Part shown: positions 57,285 through 64,000 of the stretch, piece after piece
Position numbering within the stretch: the first letter of the stretch is position 1
Layout of the letters: each line of letters begins with the position of its first letter
NCBI RefSeq assembly: GCF_034702125.1
Contig: NW_026945753.1
Span: 545,001 to 609,000, forward strand
Source of the DNA: Engraulis encrasicolus
Lineage: Eukaryota > Chordata > Actinopteri > Clupeiformes > Engraulidae
Reading direction: 5' to 3'
Length of the DNA: 64,000 nt
The notes under the pieces: model-generated
Databases searched by the model: none
What the model was told of the DNA's origin: nothing
What the model saw: the letters and a program-made list of their open reading frames with translations, nothing else
Program-made: the position numbers and the translations under genes

Positions 57285-57935
57285 TTTGTTAATATGTTTG
57301 TTTGTACTTCGTATAACTCAGACAGAACTGAGCCGATTTTTATGAAATTTGGTGGGATGATTGGTCATGACCCAAGGAACAATCGATTAGTTTTTGGGAG
57401 TGATTGGGTCAAAGGTCAAAGGTCAAGGTCAAAATGTTTGTTTGTACTTCGTATAACTCAGACAGAACTGAGCCGATTTATATGAAATTTACTGGGATGA
57501 TTGGTCATGACCCAAGGAACAATCGATTACTTTTTGGGAGTGATTGGGTCAAAGGTCAAAGGTCACGAAAAGGTCAAAAACGTAAATTCAGCCGATTTTT
57601 ATGAAATTTACTGGCATGATTGGTCATGACCCAAGGAACAATCGATTACTTTTTGAGAGTGATTGGGTCCAAGGTCAAGGTTAAGGTCACGAAAAGGTCA
57701 AAAACGTTTTTCTTTGCCAAGCACTATATGCCAGAACAACGTGTGCATGCGGAATTGAATAAGAGGTCAAGACTGGGCCAAATATGTAATATTACGATAT
57801 TCCGGTCCGATTTAAATGAAACTAACACCAAAATTTGGAGAATGTTACGCCCCACACTCTGAAGATGGCCAAAAAAAAATAAGTGGCGTAGGCGAAGGTT
57901 TGCGCTCTACCGAGTGCCCATTCTAGTTAAAAATG
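57205..57935 (+). mobile_element. CCTTCGCCAAG-type repeat with tandem units
   Basis: Starts ACCTTCGCCAAGACAAAG and ends GGCGTAGGCGAAGGTTTG ... CATTCTAGT. Contains (TTTA)n, then three tandem units of about 135 bp sharing ATTGGTCATGACCCAAGGAA and GGGAGTGATTGGGTC. Cousin of 40544-41103. Confidence 0.8.
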
Positions 57936-58315
57936 TTTTTGTCAGGTACCCCCCTGACTCGTTTGGAACAGACTTCTCAGAGAGCCCACTTTCAGATTGC
58001 TGTATCTAAAAAACTGCTTTAAGTAGGTCATTACAAATTTCAAGGGGTAACATTTGGAATATGTACTTGTGAAATGTGGATTTTCACACATCCTCTTGTC
58101 ATTTACCACCGTTTTCTGGGAGCTTAATGTTGCTTGAAAAATATTCACCTTAGAATTGGTGGGCATCTTTGAAGGACTGTGGTAAGTGCAGTTTCAAAGA
58201 CATAGGTTTGATATGGACAATGTATGTTCCCAACCATTCTGTACATGTTGTGTTGAAAGACAGATCTTCTACGATGAACAGTTTAGAAGTCTTTAAAATG
58301 GAAAAACTGAAACAT

Positions 58316-58670
58316 GGTGCCATCTTTGCCATGTTAAAAAAAAAAATGTCACGAGTCACCACCGTATTATCAACAGTTTTGGAAAGATTAGATGTCTGTT
58401 CTTAACATGTCCAAAATTTGGGATGGTATTCTTCTGATTTTTTAAAAACCCACTGTTGTGTGACTTCCACAGCTCCTATGAAAATCTGATATTAGTGGCA
58501 TCTTCGCCATGTTATACAAAAAAATGCCAGAACTCACCACTATGACATTTACAGTTTTAGAAAGACTCAATGTCTGATTTTAACACATCCAAAAACAGGG
58601 GTGGTGATCTGTCTCATTTTTTAAGAATGGACTTGTAAAAACGGCTGTGTGACATATGCAGCTCACTGCT
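58316..58670 (+). repeat. Two tandem units of about 180 bp
   Basis: GGTGCCATCTTTGCCATGTTA ... near 58316 and AGTGGCATCTTCGCCATGTTA ... near 58495 run in parallel through CACCAC, ACAGTTTT, GAAAGA and ATGTCTG. Confidence 0.75.
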
Positions 58671-59304
58671 CTATTGAGGTGGGGCCCCTACTCTGATCTT
58701 CCCAGGCTACATGGGGGCCCTATCTACCTGTATTTGCCATGAGGCCCTATGTGCAATTGTTCCGCCACTGTGAATGACTTGAGCAATTTGAGTCAGACAT
58801 TTTTGGACGATTTTTGGACGATTGTCTCCAACACATCAGAAGACATCTTCTCAGGGCTGATCAGCACTTTGCTCGTTGGTACAAGGTAGTCTGTTGGCCT
58901 TTTGGCTGCAAACTTTTCTTCCTTTTATCATGCATTGGTATTACTGTGTATGTTTGGCATTGTATTATTATTTGCAATTGTAAGTAATAAATTCCATCAA
59001 CAACGACTTCAAATTCTGAGTACATTGTGTTTTTGTGTGGATCCGTTTGCTTGAGGTCAGAACTTCAGTGGGCACTTGCTGCCCCAGGCGGTCAGTGAAC
59101 CAGCAAAAATCCACGACACTAGGTTAGCAGATTAGCTGACAAAGAGTGACTGAAAACAAGCGGCTTAAATACAGAGCAAGATTAATGGTGATTGCAGTGC
59201 AGCTGGAGAGTAAACGAGGGTAAGCATGGCAGGACAGAGTGGAGATGGGTGAAGGTCATCAGACAGAGCGGTGAGCAGAGTGACCGGTAATAGAAACTAA
59301 TTAA

Positions 59305-59352
<48 letters not shown>

Positions 59353-60326
59353 TTGACATCTGTACTTGTTGTCGAAACCTATTTTTTTAGATTACAATAA
59401 GAGAGAACTAGACATGGATGAGTCTAAAAAAAAAATTCGACTTTCGACAACAAGTGTGTGTGTGTGAGGGGGGTGCTTGCGCGTGACCTCCCTCTGGTGA
59501 CTAGACTAATAGACATGTGGGGATAACCAGGCTGAGACAGAAAGCTATAGATAGGCACGTGTGTCAACATTCTGAGGGGCATTCTATGGTGTCATCTGAC
59601 AATCATCTGACAAGTGCAGAGGTAAGAGTGCACAACAAGGTATGAGTCACAAGATGGCAGGTGAGCAGGTAATCTGGACCATGCAGGCAGGTAATATGTC
59701 ATGCGATCTGGAAAAACCCTTCACATGGTGGGATTTTACATTTTTTACATTGTGTCTGTCAAATGTTATACTTACCCAAAGTCAACTTAACCGTTCGGTG
59801 GAATTCAGAGAAAAAACACTCTAAAGGTTGAGTATGGAAATTGTGGCCAGAGGAGGTGTTGCAACTATTTTTTCTTTGATTTATGGTCCATGCAGTCAGG
59901 TGACCAGGTAATAGATAGACGTTTATTGTCCTCAAGGGGATATTTGTTCTCACCACCATAGCAGTCTTGTCACAGCCTACAGCAGGCATACATAAGGCAT
60001 TCATAACAGACATCTAAAACACCAAACACACATACTAGACATTGATGACATTGACAGTCACATACTAGATACATACCTACTCCATGCAGTGGCTGTTATC
60101 CGTGCCTCTGTCCTCTGCTCTCATTCCTCTCTATGTTGTCGCCAGCTCTCTGGAACTTCTTTGGCCGCGCTCCTGCATTACCCCGAGGGTGCGTGGCAGT
60201 ACCTGGATCATTGGGGGTCCCCTGGGGCCGGTCTGATGACCTTGCTACCTGCGAACCACCACTTCCTGCATGCTTCTTCTTTTTACAGTTCTCACAGTTG
60301 CGAGTGATGACCCCAGGTGTCAAGCA
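58671..60326. other. Intergenic, with (GA)n and LINE-like tail
   Basis: (GA)n at 59308-59350; a reverse LINE-like 3' end (GATAGACGTTTATTGTCCTC) at 59910-60060. No gene seen. Confidence 0.5.
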
Positions 60327-60604
60327 TTTAAAGTGATACTGTCCCATCTTTTGAAATAAGCTTATTTTACACCTCCCCTTGAAGTAAATAATAGGGTTTT
60401 TACCGTTCTCCTGTACTTTCAACCGTTCTCTGAGTACCGCAGTGCAAATTTTACCTCCAAGCTAGCAGTTAACATGGAGTTCTATGAGACCAGTTAGCCG
60501 CAAGAACGGTTGAAAGTACAGGAGAAAGGTAAAACCCAATCATTTAACTCAAGGGGAGGAGTAAAATAAGCTTATTTCCAAAAATGGGACAGTATCACTT
60601 TAAA
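60327..60604. mobile_element. Palindromic MITE family P1, copy 3
   Basis: TTTAAAGTGATACTGTCCCA ... GGGACAGTATCACTTTAAAG, 278 bp; the best-preserved copy. Confidence 0.9.
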
Positions 60605-60719
60605 GCAGGGCAAGTCCTGACACAGGACAACCGTATCACGCACCAGTCGTAAAGTCTTCACGAAAAAAATGGGGGAATTTCTGGGGGAAATTATGTACAA
60701 GGACGTGGTGAATTCACGA

Positions 60720-63700
60720 TATTGCCCGTGTTTCGTGGTTGATTTACGGTTTCAGTCTCGTGGTTGATTTACGATATGCATTGAAAACTACGTGGTTGAT
60801 TTACGATATGCATGCGTTGGCATTTGCGTTGGCATTTTTGCACAGGGGCGGGGACCGGCCGCGACAGAACCAGAACCAGGGAACGGCAGCTTTTGTGATA
60901 TGCACCGGAATTCTCATCCGCCTTGTACAGGGTACAGTGGGGTAAATCAAATATAGCCTACCTGTGTAAAGCTTTTGTGATATGCACCGGAATTCTCATC
61001 CGCCTTGTACAGGGTACAGTGGGGTAAATCAAATATAGCCTACCTGTGTAACAATTCGGTTCCTGCCGTACAGTGGGGTAAATCAAATATGGCCTACCTG
61101 TGTAACAATTTTGTGATATGCACCGGAATTCTCATCCGCCTTGTACAGGGTACAGTGGGGTAAATCAAATATAGCCTACCTGTGTAACAATTCGGTTCCT
61201 GCCGTACAGTGGGGTAAATCAAATATAGCCGAATTCCGGTGCATATCGATATCGGTTCCTGCCATACATTTGTCCCCAGGGTGCGAAATACGAGGGGGTC
61301 AGGGGGGGTCCGACCCTCCGGAATAACCCACGAACCCCCCTCAAAAGTGAAATTTGAGGGGGGTCTCAAATTATGTAAAAATTATGTAAAAATAAAAAGT
61401 TTTTTTTTTCACTAATGGTCTGTTGAATGTGTTTAAGCATGACTAACCAAATTAAATGGGTTTTCGAACACCCCTTCAATGGACTGTACCACCAGCGGAC
61501 GTTGCGCATGCAGTTGAGTAGTCAAAATTCGATTCGGCACAATCGGCAGCACGGGGATGCATGCAGGCTGTCAGTGGATGCAGCAGGGCTTTGATGCGGT
61601 TTCAAAATATGTATTTGAGCTAAGGGAGCTATGTCAAGGTGAATGATTCCCGTGGTTTAAATATGATTTCAACTTTATAGCTCAGAACGTAAACAAACAC
61701 CCAAGACAAGTGATGATCCCTTTCTCCCCCGAGGGGAAAAAATGATAACTAACAGAATTCCATCAATTCAACATGCAAGGACTTCAAGGAGTCTCAGTTA
61801 GCTCTAGTCAAAGAATGAGGCTGACTGCTCCAATCCAGAATAGCCTACACCAACATAATGTAGGCTATATCAGAAAATAAAGTATGGCTTATCATGTATT
61901 TCAAGCACAATTGGAATGATACCATTATACCGAGAAGGCAAATGGATGGTGTGACTCCTCGAAGCAAGGACAGCTGTGTCTAGCAAGGAGCCAATAGCTA
62001 GCAGCATGCCCACAACGAGGTAGGAAAATGGGATTCTTCCATATGTCCGCCGTGACAAATGTAGGACTAATTATTATTTTGACTTTGTTTGAAGCGTCAT
62101 GTAGCAGTCCAGCCATTTTTTACCGTGGGTACTAGCATCACAGATCTGTCTGTGGCACTTTTCAATCTCAGGAAAAGCGCACACTGTTTAAAACAGACTA
62201 GAAGTTTTGAATTTGGCTGTTGTATTCTTATCATTTAGCCTACAGCTTGATTGTGTAGGCGTCATTCGGTTCACTTTGCTGTTTAACATTTTCTTGATTG
62301 CATTTCCGTTGTCACTACATAGTAATAGCTAGCCTTTCTACCTAGTAGTTGCTAGTTTGCCAGTGGGCTTGGTAAGCCAGCTACACATCTGTGTTTGAAG
62401 TTGGGTCGTTGCTAGGTTTGTTATCATTCATCATTATTATGCATGAGTTGGTTGTGCTGCTGTGTTTGTTGCTAACTAGTGGAAACATTTCGGCGGCAGC
62501 AAGGCGTGTGTGAAAGAGAAACTTTGGCCGTGATTGAACTTGTTGTTGACAGTGCTGCGCGCCGCATGCATGTGGAGTAGAAAGTTGGGTTCGCCGACTG
62601 GGCAGGGCAGCGCGGATTTTCGCAGGGTTCGCCAGATGTTACATTTCCAAACACGCTCAACACACAGGGTTCTAGATAGGATGAAATAGCGCAGAGATCT
62701 AGTCGGAGGATTACTCCTCCACCCTCTTTGAGTCGCGGTGTCCCCTCCTTCTCACAGTTTCACTAGTTTTGAAGATATTGAGGAGCACTGGCGAACCGTG
62801 TGTGCATTTAATAATAAGGCATATTAATGCCTGAGTGCTCCGATTCCGCTCGTCGTCATTATTTGATCCGCAAAAAGTCAGACCCCCCCGAAACGCGGTG
62901 GATAATTCGCACACTGTTTGTCCCACATCGCTTGATGAGAATTCCGGTGCATATCACAAAAGCTGCCACACCGGCCGCGACAGAACACTGCAGATACATT
63001 CCTTTGATCAAAGTAGCCTACATCAAATGCACTGTAGCCATGACAGAACCGGCCGCCTCCCGATTTAAAACACCGCTGATAGCCTGATTACACTCATGCC
63101 CGTAGGCCTACTCCTTCCCAGTAAAAATAAAATAAAATAACGATTGAATAAATAAGTAGCCCCTCGTGCCTTCTTTATTGGAATGCGGAGGTAGGTGCAA
63201 TGAAAATATCGGAGTGAGGAGTTAGGTGCAATGAAAAGCGAAAACATTTTATTATTGCCCGTGTTTCGTGGTTGATTTAAGATTTGAGTCTCGTGGTGGA
63301 TTTACGATATGAATGCGTTGGCATTTGAAAACTACGTGGTTGATTTACGATATGCATGCATGTAGTCTACAACTAAAACGTGTTTTGGCAGCTGATTCGG
63401 TTCCTGCCGTACAGTGGGGTAAATCAAATATGGCCTACCTGTGTAACAATTTTGTGATATGCACCGGAATTCTCATCCGCCTTGTACAGGGTACAGTGGG
63501 GTAAATCAAATATAGCCTACCTGTGTAACAATTCGGTTCCTGCCGTACAGTGGGGTAAATCAAATATAGCCTACCTGTGTAACAATTCGGTTCCTGCCGT
63601 ACAGTGGGGTAAATCAAATATAGCCGAATTCCGGTGCATATCGATATCGGTTCCTGCCATACATTTGTCCCACATCGCTTGATGAGAATTCCGGTGCATA

Positions 63701-64000
63701 TCACAAAAGCTGCCACACCGGCCGCGACAGAACACTGCAGATACATTCCTTTGATCAAAGTAGCCTACATCAAATGCACTGTAGCCATGACAGAACCGGC
63801 CGCCTCCCGATTTAAAACACCGCTGATAGCCTGATTACACTCATGCCCGTAGGCCTACTCCTTCCCAGTAAAAATAAAATAAAATAACGATTGAATAAAT
63901 AAGTAGCCCCTCGTGCCTTCTTTATTGGAATGCGGAGGTAGGTGCAATGAAAATATCGGAGTGAGGAGTTAGGTGCAATGAAAAGCGAAAACATTTTATT
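60720..64000 (+). repeat. Tandem array of ~0.75-0.9-kb units, running off the window
   Basis: Unit 1 = 60720-61276 plus 62917-63254 (hAT removed); unit 2 = 63255-64000. The second half (CACATCGCTTGATGAGAATT to GAAAAGCGAAAACATTTTAT) repeats at 747-bp spacing, nearly identical. The first half contains 54-bp and ~80-bp subrepeats (TTCGGTTCCTGCCGTACAGT, GATATGCACCGGAATTCTCA) and CGTGGTTGATTTACGATATG phrases. No plausible gene. Confidence 0.85.
61277..62916. mobile_element. hAT element (non-autonomous, 1.64 kb)
   Basis: Ends CAGGGTGCGAAATACG and TAATTCGCACACTG; target duplication TTTGTCCC on both sides (61269-61276, 62917-62924). Unit 2 of the array keeps the empty site near 63665. No transposase frame found inside. 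Confidence 0.92.

Noticed and set aside
57294..57604. Repeated short peptide frame (FVCTSYNSDRTEP)
   Set aside because: It is the translation of tandem units of a non-coding repeat element; stops and the unit structure argue against a gene.
60890..61260. Short direct repeats resembling a CRISPR or iteron array
   Set aside because: Repeats are contiguous subunits of a larger tandem array in animal DNA, with no unique spacers.

Overview
The window looks like teleost fish nuclear DNA. It has spliced genes with GT-AG introns, very long CA/TG, CT/GA and AT microsatellites, tRNA-derived SINEs, L1- and L2-type LINEs, Penelope-like retroelements (PLEs), hAT, Tc1/mariner and P-like non-autonomous DNA transposons, and little coding sequence overall. 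I cannot name the species. Two N bases (51582 and 53832) show a draft assembly.

Layout. 1-4.5 kb is repeat-rich intergenic DNA. 4.5-17.5 kb is one minus-strand gene that I recognise as TMEM179B: five exons, all splice phases consistent, about 232 codons. Its introns are crowded with mobile elements. Intron 3 holds a nearly full-length L1 with a 16-bp target duplication (5583-11537; ORF1 intact, ORF2 broken by one late frameshift), a 5'-truncated PLE with a GIY-YIG domain and a hammerhead-like 3' motif (11847-13180), and a small hAT element lying six bases inside the intron from the exon 3 splice donor. 18.6-20.1 kb holds a broken minus-strand PRY-SPRY exon split by two repeat insertions. 20-30.4 kb is repeats, including a 1.36-kb tandem duplication whose second copy has received two datable insertions. 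30.8-34.0 kb holds plus-strand exons of gene A. 44.4-53.3 kb holds its paralogue gene B, an 11-exon, about 431-aa plus-strand gene ending in a complete PRY-SPRY (B30.2) domain. The exons of A and B have diverged, except for one 138-bp exon that is identical base for base. In A that exon has lost its AG acceptor and no PRY-SPRY exon follows, so A may be a decaying copy, or a source of alternative 5' exons for B. 53.3-64 kb is intergenic, ending in a tandem array of about 0.75-0.9 kb units, one of which is split by a 1.64-kb hAT element.

Working together: TMEM179B encodes a small multi-pass membrane protein. Genes A and B and the SPRY pseudogene form a local cluster of one B30.2 family, whose usual role is protein recognition, often in fish innate immunity. 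I know no specific function for this subfamily. The rest of the window mainly records repeated transposition into introns and intergenic DNA, with several insertions provable from empty-site copies in the same window.
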